DNA of 64,000 bases from Blastomussa wellsi (taxonomy: Eukaryota > Cnidaria > Anthozoa > Scleractinia > Plerogyridae). Below are positions 43,771-53,493 of the stretch, in pieces. How positions within the stretch are numbered: position 1 is the stretch's first letter; every line of letters starts with the position of its first letter. The notes under the pieces were generated by a model that worked only from the letters and a program-made list of their open reading frames with translations, did not search any database and had not been told where the DNA came from. The stretch lies in the NCBI GenBank assembly GCA_947652115.1, contig OX393565.1, positions 19,439,991 to 19,503,990 on the forward strand. The letters are read 5' to 3'. The position numbers and the translations under genes are program-made.

Positions 43771-44137
43771 CTAGTTACATAGTATCATAGTATCAATAAC
43801 AGAGGGTGCGGAAAAAGAAACAAAAACAAGGACAACCGGGATAAAAGCTAATGAAACGCAAAAACAAAAAAAAGGTTTAGATGAAATTTTGCCATTTATT
43901 TTTAAATTCTTAAATTCTTGTCGGGTGTTTTCAAGCCACCAGGTCTGGGAGGTTTGCCAAAAGGCATAGACTATAGAGCACTGAAATAATAAGTGAGGAA
44001 GTGTTTCAGAGGCGAACTGACAGACCCGACAGGTATCGCATTCAGACAACTTCGCGTGGAACAGGGAACATCTTAATGGAAGGATGCTATGTATTATCTT
44101 GTACCGGAAAACTTGTAATTTAACTTCTTGTGTTACT
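43771..44137 (-). pseudogene. Tx1/L1-type LINE ORF2, C-terminal zinc region (3' part)
   Basis: Minus strand: LQVFRYKIIHSILPLRCSLF then a zf-RVT motif CDTCRVCQFASETLPHLLFQ with a final AFW. This is the C-terminus of Tx1/L1-like ORF2. Its upstream half lies at 45731-46256, beyond the foldback element. Confidence 0.8.
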
Positions 44138-44141
44138 TTAA

Positions 44142-45726
44142 GCTAGCTCGATCGGATTTGTGACGATACCCTTCAACTTTGAGCAGCTAGTGTACCACCA
44201 TAGAGTATCCGACAGGAAATCGATTGCTCCAGGTGCACAAGAGAAGGATCAAAGTTTCAGATGAAGTTCATTTTATCGTTATCGGAGTAACCATAGCAAC
44301 GTAGTGACGTCATGCTCCACTTTACTCGAGACCGAATAACCTGTCATCAAGGGATAATTTTGGAAAACCCTTCTTGGATCTTTAACCTGACATACTTTTC
44401 TTCAGGTCTGCCAAATTTGAAGAATTTTTATAAGAGCGATTTCGAGAAAATTTATAAATTTATGAAAGTTTTAAGGTGTTAAAATACAACCAAATCGTAT
44501 TAGTTCCTGAATGTTACTTAAAAGTTTGATCACCAGGCCTGATGTAAAATGACTTTGGTCTTAAATAAATTGAATAGCATCCAATTACATTTGGCGAAAA
44601 TCTTAGAAAAATCGTTCTATTCGATTTCTGAAAACACTTGCTTGAATATGAACTGGAGTGGAGTGTTATTTTGCGTTTACGTGAAAATTGACCCTACATT
44701 TATTAAAATGGTCACTATTTAAAAAGCGGTAGATAAATGTTTTTAAAAATTATTCTTCGGGTAGATCAACCAATATTTAATATTATCACCGAGTTTCAAC
44801 TTCATTGAAACATTCTAAGGCTGTCAATTCGTAGCCTCGACTTTGGCAAATATTACGCTTATTGTCCGTCCAGTCGCTTGAAGTTCTAATTATCCCTATT
44901 CATTGTCTTGAATCTCCGTGAAACTGTTCATTTCAATGCGTCTTGAATTCATATATCGTTACATGAGTTAACAAGGCATCGAAATTTACAATTGCACGGA
45001 GATTCGAGACAATGGATAGGTACAATAAGAACCACAAGCGACTAGATGGAAAATAAGCACAATGTTTACCAAAGTCGAGGCTACAAATTGACAGCCTTAG
45101 AATGTTTCAATGAGGTTGAAACCCGGGGATAATATTAAATATTGGTTAATTTACCTGAACTGGAATAATTTTTAGAAAAATTTATCTACCGCTTTTTAAA
45201 TAGTGACCATTTTAATAAATATAGGGTCAATTTTGACGAAAACGCAAAATAACACTTCACTCCTGTTGATATTCAAGCCAGTGTTTTCAGAAATCGAACA
45301 GAACGATTTTGCTAAGATTTTCACCAAATGTAATTGGTGAACAAACGTTTTAATAGCATTTCAGGAACTAATACGATTTTGTTGTATTTTAACACTTTGA
45401 AACTTCGCCATTAATTTTCTCGAAATCGCTCTTATAAAAATTCTTCAAATTTGTCAGACCTCAAGAAAAGTATATCAGGTCAAAGATCCAGGAAGGGTTT
45501 TCCAAAATTATCTCTTGGTGACAAGTTATTCGGTCTCGAGTAAAGTAGGGGATGACGTCACTTCGTTGCTATGGTAACTCCGATCACGGTAAAACGCATT
45601 TTGTCTGAAACTTTGATCTTTCTTTATTGCACTTGGAGCAATCGATTTTCTGTCAGATACTCTTTGGCGGTGCACTAGCTGCTCAAAGTTGAAGGGTATC
45701 CCACTCAAAAATCCGATCAAGCCACC
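44142..45726. mobile_element. Foldback-type TTAA element, 1.6-kb near-palindrome
   Basis: Arms of roughly 780 and 730 bp (44142 to about 44927, and about 44992 to 45726) are inverted copies with scattered mismatches around a loop of about 65 bp. TTAA flanks both ends (44138-44141, 45727-45730). The right terminus GGTGGCTTGATCGG (complement) is better kept than the left GCTAGCTCGATCGG. It lies inside a LINE ORF and contains no ORF of its own. The same family seems present at 10023. Confidence 0.85.
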
Positions 45727-45730
45727 TTAA

Positions 45731-46256
45731 AAGGCATCAAATAGACCTTTGTCTAGCATTCCTTGCTGAAACCATACCATAAGGTTGTTACTTTCAGCCG
45801 TTGGGACGTGAAAGAAATAGTATAGGATATCTGCACATTAAAACAGACTCAGTAGTTGAGGTTTTAGTAGAGCACACTTGAGAACAATTATATTTCTGTG
45901 AAGTTTGTGGTTTTTAGTTCTCGTCTCCAATTAGAGGGGATAGAATTTGTTGGACGGTAATATGTAGTGAAGGGAACTTGCACTTGGAATTTTTGCTGAA
46001 AATTTTCACGGGACAGAAAGGTGAAATCTACATTAAGTAGGTCTAGCAGGCGAATAATTCCGTTCTGATACCAATGGTTAAGAAAAACTGTCTTCTGATT
46101 TATGAATATGTTGCAGTTATTCCAGATTATTTGGTTGTGTCTGACCAGAAGGATCTGTAGTCTTGTCAGTACTTTAACACGGACAAATGAAAAGGGTGAA
46201 GGTTGTTTAACTGGAGTAAATTTACGTCGTAATGGCAACTTAACTATCTTTTTCAA
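45731..46256 (-). pseudogene. Tx1/L1-type LINE ORF2, C-terminal part (5' of the foldback)
   Basis: Minus strand 46256-45888: IIWNNCNIFINQKTVFLNHW, then RLLDLLNVDFTFLSRENFQQ and VPFTTYYRPTNSIPSNW, a block typical of Tx1/L1-like ORF2 between RT and zinc region. At 45820-45731 further decayed ORF2 sequence is readable up to the TTAA. Confidence 0.75.
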
Positions 46257-46600
46257 GATAGTTAAAGGGCTTGTTGACTTTGACCAATCAGTTTCGCTTA
46301 AAACTCACTCTGCCCGGCTTACTAGATCTACAATTTTTTCAGCTTCAGTGAAATTTCTCAACCGTAGATGTAATACTACTGCTTTTCGAAAAGTCTTTTC
46401 TGGTCAGGTCAACCCGTATATGGAATACTCTAAGTAACTCTCTGGATAGTAGTAGCTACACTGATCTTGCCTCTTTCCGTAATTCTTTCAGTATTTCTTC
46501 ACTGCTCTCTTTGTAAATTATGATCCTGAAACACCGAAAACGTGGAAATCTATCTGCCCAAATTGCAACATAGACAAATATCACATGCTATTACTAAGTA
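46200..46600 (+). pseudogene. LINE reverse transcriptase C-terminal fragment (CR1/L2-like)
   Basis: Plus strand: FKIVKGLVDFDQS, TRSTIFSASVKFLNRRCNTT, then after a frameshift RIWNTLSNSLDSS, DLASFRNSF, and DPETPKTWKSICPNC. This is the end of a CR1/L2-like ORF2. It overlaps the end of the Tx1 fragment by a few tens of bases on the other strand, so one inserted next to the other. Confidence 0.65.
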
Positions 46601-46605
46601 TTATT

Positions 46606-46665
46606 GTCAATATACGCGCCCAAATTGAAATTTGGCCCCGTCAAAACACACGCTGTGCCGGCCGC
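46606..46665. repeat. Half copy of the 54836-54965 palindromic MITE
   Basis: TCAATATACGCGCCCAAATT and onward match the left arm at 54842 (TCAATATACGCGGCCAAATT); the right arm is missing. Confidence 0.6.
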
Positions 46666-47442
46666 AACGGCCCTAAAGCTGACTGGTTCACGCGATGAAT
46701 TTAAACCAATCAGATTACGTTCAGACCGTTTGAGGCGGGAAAACCATCGAGGAGTATGTTGCCCTATTCCGGACACACTTTTCATAAACCCTAATATCTT
46801 GTCTCAAAACAAGGCAAACAAGCTGAAATTCAGCCACAAGTTAGCTTCTTCGTAAGTTTGGAAAGAGTTCGTCGAGTTGTACACCCCATTTCCGGACAGG
46901 TTGCCCTATTTCTGGACGATCGTTAGGAGACAAATACTCCGCTTTGCTTGGGAGCATTCTTCTCCCTCGTAGCAAAATATATCTTATAAAAGTTGAATAA
47001 AGAAACATTCATTTAAAATTGCTTTTTTTCAGAAATTGAAAGCTTTTTCTTTCGATTATTTAGCGAAGAAGTCATCAATGTTTTGAAACCACTCAAGCCG
47101 ACATATTTGATGTGTTATGTGTATCACGGTACGACGAGGAAGACTGGCGACTGATTTATTGGATATTGGAGCATTGGAGTTATAATTACGAAAGGGAGTT
47201 ATAAAATCGCTTGTCTTTCGAGAACTCTTCGATAAGATTGCATTTAAAACAGAAACTAGTTGGCTATCGTTAGGTGTCCGGAAATAGGAACACCTCACCA
47301 AAAATGCAAATAAACTCTTTTGTGGTCAAGTTCGAAGATACGAAACTGAAAAAAGAAAATTCTTATATGCTGACAAACCTAGTCCTTTAAGCTTTACTTA
47401 TGTCCAAAAAAGGTTTAATCTGAAGGTAATTCGACGCGCTGG

Positions 47443-48547
47443 TGCACATGCGCATTAGATACCATTTCATAGCTAATTTACATATCACATTTTATCGCGA
47501 TCCTTACGGTTTTAACCAAATATGATAAAATAATATCAAAGAATGAGCTAAAGCTCACTCAAAAACAGATTTTCAGTAACAATTGAAAATCGATTGAACA
47601 CTGGGAAGATTAGACTTTCTTAAAAATTCCTTTCGTCTTGTTTATTCAGTACTCGCCGCGAATTCTGCCCTGAAATTCACGAGGTCGACTTGTGGCAAGT
47701 CTATGGGAAGATTGAAGCGGATTTCTAGATGTATTCGACGCGTACATTTGATTTCAGGTTGAGGTAAACGTTTTTCAAAGTGAAAAAAAAGTAGTTTACA
47801 GGTCAGCGCGGTCACTAAGCTGACTGTGTCCCTGTCCATCTAGTAATCTGCTTCCCAGAGTTTCATTCAATTTTCAATCGTTTGCTGAAAACCTGATTTT
47901 GAGTGTTCTTTTTCTCGTCCCATGATATTATTTTATCATATTTAGGTCGTGTTCTATTGGGACCAACCGTTTCAACCGCAACCAGTTTTGGTTGATATGG
48001 TTGATGTTTCCCAATAGAACATTTTCCCAGCCGCTTTCGGTTGAAACTCGGTAACTCCTGGGAATAGTCATTACCAGACCTCTTTCATCTTTCATCTGTC
48101 GCATGAAACCACCGCGCGCAGTCATCTTCACTGGTTGTATAGTTGCATTTTTTCCGATTTCGACGTCCAAAAACTCTTGAATGTCCGAAATATTGATCGT
48201 GACATATGAGAAACCGGAGAAATCCGCCATGTTTTTTGTTTTCTGCGAGCGTCACGCGAACCACAAATCATGCGACATGATCACGCAATCAGCCGCTTTT
48301 AGAGCCCTCGAACAAACAGCGGTCAGTACCAATGCTTTTCCAACCGTTTCAACTTGGTTTAAGGCCGGTTGGAAAAGTTGATCGACGAAAGCAACCGAAA
48401 ACGGTTTTTGCCCAAAAGAACACGAAAAAATCCAACCAACCAGAAACGGTTGATCCCAATAGAACACGACTTTAGTTAAAACAGTATGGAACGCGATCAA
48501 ATGTGATATGCAAATTAGCTATGAAATGGCCTCTAATGGGCACATGC
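47443..48547. repeat. Middle nested inverted-repeat element
   Basis: GCACATGCGCATTAGATACC with the following ATTTCATAGCTAATTTACAT (from 47443) pairs with GATATGCAAATTAGCTATGA ... GGGCACATGC (to 48547); both arms also carry TCACATTTTATCGCG or TCACATTTGATCGCG. Confidence 0.65.
47943..48474. repeat. Innermost MITE, rich in AACCGTTT/AAACGGTT
   Basis: AGGTCGTGTTCTATTGGGAC at the left and its near-complement at the right, 532 bp. Inside, AACCGTTTCAAC and related motifs recur in both orientations. Confidence 0.75.
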
Positions 48548-48726
48548 AAAGCTGACTGTGTCCCTTTAAGAAGAAACAAATCTTACCTACCTCGACCGAA
48601 AACGTGAATGTTCTTGTCTACATTTACATTCTACTTTCATTCTACTTTATTGTTTCAACGAAATACGGAATCGTTAAGTCGAAGTGTCCGGAAATAGGGG
48701 TGTTCGGGAAATAGGGCAACATACTG

Positions 48727-49184
48727 TAGTTTTCAGACAGAAAAATCGGTCTACTTCTTATAAATGGGAAGAATGCAGCCAAAAAAATTCGGATTTAGAG
48801 CTAAAGCACACCCAGAAGAAACAAAGAAAGCAAGTTCTTGTCCTCTTAACAAGAAGCGATCTGTCGAGCAAAATTAATAGCTCGGCTGAAGTACTGCGGG
48901 AATTTTACACCGACGATCAACTGTAAAATGTAAGTTCGTTAAATATTATGATTATCCATGAGTTCTTAACTCATTGGCGATTATTTTCAGAGACATCGTA
49001 GCTATGTCCGCTATGTTCTACACCAGTTCAAAACATATCGGTCCGGCTTTTACAGTTATAACATTTTCAGCGCGCAGTATTTTTAAAACCTTTACTAAAT
49101 TTGTCAGTTATCAGGATGTTATTTGGCCTTGCATATTGATAATAGTGACAATAACATCACCTATAAATCGACCATTTTAAGCCC
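48727..49184. other. Intron spacer; no gene seen
   Basis: Nothing recognised. Confidence 0.35.
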
Positions 49185-49520
49185 ACCTTGGCATTTTTTA
49201 CCAATAATTGTTGATTTCTTTATTTTTGGGGGAGAGGGGCGGGAGTTGTTTTCCCAAATGAAATCAAAGATCAGTTTATATGCAGCGCCAATCACATGAG
49301 GTGGTACATAAAGATTAGACGAATTAAAATCAATTTCGACAGCGCTAGAGTTTTCACAATGTGTATCCGTCCGATTAGTGTGAGATTCCTACATTTCCAA
49401 GTATTCAATACTCTTTCCATGCTGCGAAATTTGTCACCGAAGTTAAATTTGTCGGCTTTAGCCTTGTCATACGAGAAGGAAACACCTAACGCGCAAATAG
49501 GCTCGTCCGGCCATTTAAAA
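49185..49520 (-). pseudogene. Tx1/L1-type LINE RT-downstream fragment
   Basis: Minus strand: GVSFSYDKAKADKFNFGDKF, then MERVLNTWKCRNLTLIGRIH and IVKTLALSKL, later FDFIWEN and PPKIKKSTIIGK. This is the conserved block after the RT of Tx1/L1-like ORF2. A stop and frame changes show it is dead. Confidence 0.75.
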
Positions 49521-49995
49521 TTGAAAGGAATATCGCGTCAGCACGGTGTAGCAATTCTAAATGTAACCAGCAACAGAGCCATCTCAAATAAAATGCAACA
49601 AAACCCCTGCTCCATCACGTTCCGTACTTTGAACCTGCCCGCCTCCCGAATCACGCGCTGCCACATCACGTGCTTCAGGGAGAAAGCAAGCAAAATGTGG
49701 AATTCCTGTCTCGCAAAGTCAAAATGTAGATGGATAGAACCATCAGAGAGGTTTCCTTCATTTTAGGAAATTCAGTTTGTCCTAAAAGTGACTCAAAATA
49801 TCGCAACGGAGCTCCTTCAAGAGTTTCATTTTTTAGTCTAAGAACCGAGAAAAGAGATTTAACTTACTTTAACACGTCGTACAGTTCCTTGCACGATTTC
49901 AGGACTGAAAAAAAATAATGAATGGAGTCAGATGAAGCTCAGAAAAGTTTGTTTTGCTATAAACTGATGAAGATGAACATTGTTGTCCTTTACTT
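49521..49995. other. Intron spacer; no gene seen
   Basis: The plus-strand open frame reaching into this part is antisense to the LINE fragment and not credited. Confidence 0.35.
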
Positions 49996-50262
49996 CTATG
50001 TGGGAGGTATTGTGCCCTAATGGTTAACGCACTGGACTCCTGGTAAGATCCCCGGCACTGCGTAGCTAGTGTTCTTGCGAATGATGCTTAATTCTCATGG
50101 TGCCTCTCTTCACCCAGGTGTATGAATGGGTAGAGGCAAATGTAATATTGGGGCTAACCGTGAGATGGACTAGTCCCTTTTTTGGTATGGAAACCGGGAT
50201 AATCTCCGACCCTGATGGGCCGCTAGACTCGCTCGTACGCAGACTTTGCCTTGCGTGTTTTT
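49996..50262 (+). repeat. tRNA-derived SINE
   Basis: Head with a box A-like TAATGGTTAACGCACTGGAC, then a body with CACCCAGGTGTATGAATGGG, GAGATGGACTAGTCCC, GGAAACCGGGATAATCTCCG and ACCCTGATGGGCC, ending near GCAGACTTTGCC. I recognise this body from SINEs abundant in coral genomes. The box B is weak. Confidence 0.7.
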
Positions 50263-50375
50263 TATCAAAGTCCATTTTTTTGGCTGTGATGTAGATTGAT
50301 GCAAACAGCGAGGTGCAAGCCAGTTGGCCAACTTATCTCAAGTTAAATTAAAAACGTTTGAATTACAGCGTCTAC

Positions 50376-50488
50376 CTTGCTCGCAATATTCGCCGATAAA
50401 ACCCTTGTCGCAAAGACATCTAAACGTGCCATCTTCATAGTTCGTCACGCATGTACCTCCGTTTTGACACGCGCGTATCAAACTTTGC
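50376..50488 (-). CDS. Secreted PAN-EGF protein, EGF-like exon
   Basis: Minus strand: ACQNGGTCVTNYEDGTFRCL followed by CDKGFIGEYCEQ, then donor CAAG|GTAGAC. Five of the six EGF cysteines are here; the first is not, so it should come from an upstream exon or is lost. AG acceptors before 50488 or 50482 would give phase 2, while the PAN exon ends in phase 0, so an extra exon between them is expected. EGF modules of this kind mediate extracellular protein contacts. Confidence 0.65.
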
Positions 50489-51293
50489 CTATTGTCTTGG
50501 TTAGGATTTTTTAAGTCAATGAAGCTTTTGTTATCTGTCCTTAGGGATTTTTCTGTTCGGTGACGCGAACTTAGACTCGGGTTAAGTCGGATCCAGTTCG
50601 CAAATTTTCAGTGATGACATTTTGTTCCCCACGGGAGCCTACTAGGGAAAACACAGACAGACTAGCAGGGAGTGAGTTAGTAAATGCATGAAGCGTCTGT
50701 CGAAAAGATGTTGAGTTACACGTCCAGTCCTACCGTGTATCGCCCAACTCCAGCACACAGAAAATAAAGAAAATATGCATGAAATCCTTACGACGTACTT
50801 TATCAGTGAACGGAATTTATTTCAGTCATGTTATTGCGAGCAAGCGTTCTCCGAATGCCGGGAGCGATCAGTTTTCCATTCGCGTTAAATTTGTTTTGTT
50901 TTAATTTTTTTCTTTGCCCGCGCGACGCCGTTTTAAAATAAACTGGGGCAGGCAAAAAAAGACCTGATCCTGGAAATCGGCTCTTTATGAAAAGAAAGGA
51001 AAGAACACTGCGTGCGTGTCTTTAGCCACTGACGCAAGAAATGTAAAAGAAACGACGCTGTTGTTGTCACGCCTCAGGAACAAAGAAAGTGTGATTTCAC
51101 ACCTTAAAACGTTTGAGCGATGTCGCTTTTTGGAAAGCGCAGATAGTTTGAAAGAGCATTTATCGTTCGTTTCGCGCACAAAGCGACAGATGACAACGTG
51201 AAAACAATGTGCTCATCAAGTTAAAAAAAAAAAATACTTCTACCCACAAATTATTAAGAAAACCACCAAATCACAAAGAATACGCTTTCAGCG
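50489..51293. other. Intron; no gene seen
   Basis: GGAACAAAGAAAGTGTGATT near 51077, with the following TTTCACAC and CGTTTGAG, is an inverted relative of the 261-bp tandem unit at 53494 and onward. Confidence 0.45.
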
Positions 51294-51296
51294 TTA

Positions 51297-51611
51297 AGCC
51301 GCGGCTACACGAGTGATTTTTCGCTCGCGCCGGTGATGCGATTTTTTCAATTTTGTCGCGTCACCAGCGCGCGATGAAAATCGCAAGTGTAGCCACCCTT
51401 GAACTGGCAACGCAACAGGTAAAAAGTCGCAAGAAAAAAATCGCGAGAAATTGAATGAGTTTAACTTTTCGCGATTCTTTTTCTGCGATTTTTTGAGCTG
51501 TCGCATCACCTGTGCGAGGGTGGTGATTTTCATCGCGCGCTGGCGACGCGACAATTTTACAAAAAATAGCACCACCATCGCAAGCAAAAAATCGCTCGTG
51601 TAGCCGCGGCT
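51297..51611. repeat. Harbinger-type MITE with TTA target duplication
   Basis: AGCCGCGGCTACACGAG and its near-exact complement bound it. TTA lies on both sides (51294-51296, 51612-51614), the Harbinger target. The inside is made of GCGATTTTT/AAAAATCGC and GCGCG units in opposite halves. Confidence 0.85.
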
Positions 51612-51614
51612 TTA

Positions 51615-52505
51615 CACTTTGCAATGCTAAAGACGTCTTTGAAATGAGAGTGTTATTAACAATTGCCCCTTAGGCTTTGTCTTATTAAACGTCAACCAAC
51701 AATTTAATAAAAGTAAAATGATAAGAGTAAAATGAGACCGAAAGTTACTAAATTTTTCTTAGCGCCCCGCAAACGATTGATCGCACACAAGTATGTTGTT
51801 ATATGTTGTCGACACAATTTTGGTCACGTTTAGCCGTTTTATACTGCATATTATTTTACCCTCTGACAGCATTTAATGGTGGCGACAGCCCGGGGCCGAC
51901 AGTCAACGCCTTGTGTACCGAATTTTTTTTCGTTTTCAACGTGCCCGTTCATTTCAAACTTGCCTGGGAGACCTAGCGTTTATTTGACTCTTGAAGTTTA
52001 TTCGAGCCCGTTGTTCATAAGGGAAAGCAAGGGGTTTTGTTTACTACTTTTGAGAAATACGTAGTTCTGTGAGGTCAGTTTCCAGTTAATCACTCAACAA
52101 GCACTTCGAAATCTGGATAAAGTGCACAAACACTTACCAAGCCGCGTGCCCTTCTTCCATGACTTCGCCGTACGTGGCCTTGACAGTGACATCACAGTGG
52201 TAGTGAGTGCTACTGGTGTCACATTTCATTATTTTGAAGTATAACCGAAATAATTTTCAATGAAAGCATGCAAGCAGGTTCCAGGCTCATCTTTATTTTT
52301 AAAGAGACGAGAGGAAAGGCCAAGACAGGCGGCTGAATAAAGTCGGAGTTTGCTATAATAATTTTAGTGACCCCGACGAGCGCGATCCGACGATGAGGGG
52401 TCAATTCAAGACGGGAAATAATTTTTTACAAATTGGCTGCAAAAGAGTAGGGCATAAGAACTAAGTATAACACACAATTGTAAGTTGGTCATTGCTTTCT
52501 CATGT
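51615..52505. other. Downstream flank of the chromodomain gene; no gene seen
   Basis: No coding feature recognised. GAGAAAG at 52494-52500 (minus strand), 6-12 nt past the stem-loop ACCACA, could serve as a histone-downstream-like purine element. Confidence 0.4.
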
Positions 52506-52527
52506 TGTGGTGGCTCCTAAAGGAGCC
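52506..52527 (-). terminator. Histone-type 3' stem-loop of the chromodomain gene
   Basis: Minus strand: GGCTCC-TTTA-GGAGCC then ACCACA, preceded by an A run and C. Six-pair stem, four-base loop with T at positions 1 and 3, and an ACCA tail match the replication-dependent histone mRNA end bound by SLBP. It starts 45 nt after the stop codon at 52573, the usual spacing. A purine run (GAGAAAG) follows 6 nt later, where U7 snRNA would pair. Confidence 0.75.
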
Positions 52528-52572
52528 GTTTTTTTGCGGGACCTACCCAGCGGTATGTCACCGAACTGTAGT

Positions 52573-53256
52573 CTACTTGTTGACGACTCTGGGTTTTGCC
52601 CAAGTTAGCCTAGTGCGCTCCTTGGGCTTCTTCTGGGCTTCTTTATTCCGCTCTCGGTAAAATGAGACCTTCAGTAGAGTTGACCCATAAACAATTCTCC
52701 GCGCCACATCTTTACAAGCCACGGGTGCACCATTTCCGCCCTGACAATGCAAACACCTGGAATGATCATAAAATACTTTCCTTCGCTCTAATAGAGCTAC
52801 CTCAACAGGCTTACCGGGCTGCAACCGGCAAGTCGTTGAAGTTTTGAAAGTATTTAATGACCATCCAGCAGGCATTATCGTGTCAAGCTCGTGAATGGGC
52901 ACTGAAAATTTAGTGGCTCGCAAAAGATTTGGTGCTGAAGGCAGCCTACTGAACAACTCTCTGAAAGTCTCGGGATCCATCGGCATAGTGACGGAGACAC
53001 GTCTCACGATGCTTGTTGACGGCGGTTTCTTCATTTTCAACTTTTCGGCGACGAGAACGCTCAAGGTCTGCAGCAAGCCAGGGCTGCCTTGGTGTCGAGT
53101 GCGAAACACTTGCTTCAGGTACTCGTTCGTGTCGTCCGCATCCACCCAAGAGTCGTACTTTCTCCCATAACCGCGCCAGCGAACAAGAAACTGGACACGA
53201 TTATGGGCATCTGTGCGCTTGTCGAGTACTTTGGATACTTCGTAGAACTTACTCAT
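52573..53256 (-). CDS. Chromodomain protein, intronless, with histone-like gene layout
   Basis: 227 residues from MSKFYEV to KPRVVNK. Residues 3-50 are a chromodomain: FYEVSKVLDKR, then VQFLVRWRGYGRKYDSWVDA, including aromatic residues of the kind that cage methyl-lysine. The rest (51-227) is basic, with a MDPETFRELFSRLPSAP segment and a Cys motif CLHCQGGNGAPVAC; I recognise no family there. Chromodomains bind methylated histone tails or sit at the end of retroelement integrases, but here it is N-terminal and no integrase is nearby. The gene has no intron, a TATA-like box about 77 bp before the ATG and a histone-type stem-loop after the stop, so S-phase-linked expression is inferred. It lies in an intron of the PAN-EGF gene on the same strand. 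Confidence 0.8.
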   Translation of the reverse strand: MSKFYEVSKVLDKRTDAHNRVQFLVRWRGYGRKYDSWVDADDTNEYLKQVFRTRHQGSPGLLQTLSVLVAEKLKMKKPPSTSIVRRVSVTMPMDPETFRELFSRLPSAPNLLRATKFSVPIHELDTIMPAGWSLNTFKTSTTCRLQPGKPVEVALLERRKVFYDHSRCLHCQGGNGAPVACKDVARRIVYGSTLLKVSFYRERNKEAQKKPKERTRLTWAKPRVVNK

Positions 53257-53323
53257 ACTTTTTGCGTTACGCTCAATCGCAAACTGTAGACAGCGTTTTA
53301 TGACTCCTGCTTGGGTTTGCGAG

Positions 53324-53333
53324 CCCTTTTATG
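53324..53333 (-). promoter_or_regulatory. TATA-like box of the chromodomain gene
   Basis: CATAAAAGGG on the minus strand begins 77 bp before the ATG, leaving a 5' leader of about 45-50 nt if transcription starts 25-30 bp downstream. Confidence 0.45.
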
Positions 53334-53493
53334 CTGTTGTTGAACTATAAAACAATACCCTTAATTAGTCTGCCCGCTTGCCGCCTCCCTTTATTTATAA
53401 ACGTTGACTGGGTGTGACAACAGGTCAGTACAATAATGGGCAGAGAACAACGCTCTCTTTGTAACTTTTATAATCGCATGGCAGGTTATAAAT

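Larger units (their letters stand above)
46751..48726. mobile_element. DNA element with AGTATGTTGCCCTA ends and repeated CTATTTCCGGACA motifs, holding two nested elements
   Basis: AGTATGTTGCCCTATTCCGG at 46751 and its near-complement ending about 48726 form the ends. Related units (CCATTTCCGGACAGGTTGCC at about 46887, GTGTCCGGAAATAGG at about 47274 and 48688) occur inside in both orientations. An 81-codon minus frame at 47056-47301 is unassigned. Inside are inverted repeats at 47443-48547, and inside those a MITE at 47943-48474. Confidence 0.6.

Noticed and set aside
45888..46256. Independent host gene of 122 codons
   Set aside because: The peptide is the post-RT part of a Tx1/L1-type ORF2.
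49296..49766. 156-codon plus-strand ORF
   Set aside because: Antisense to a recognisable Tx1-type LINE fragment on the minus strand.
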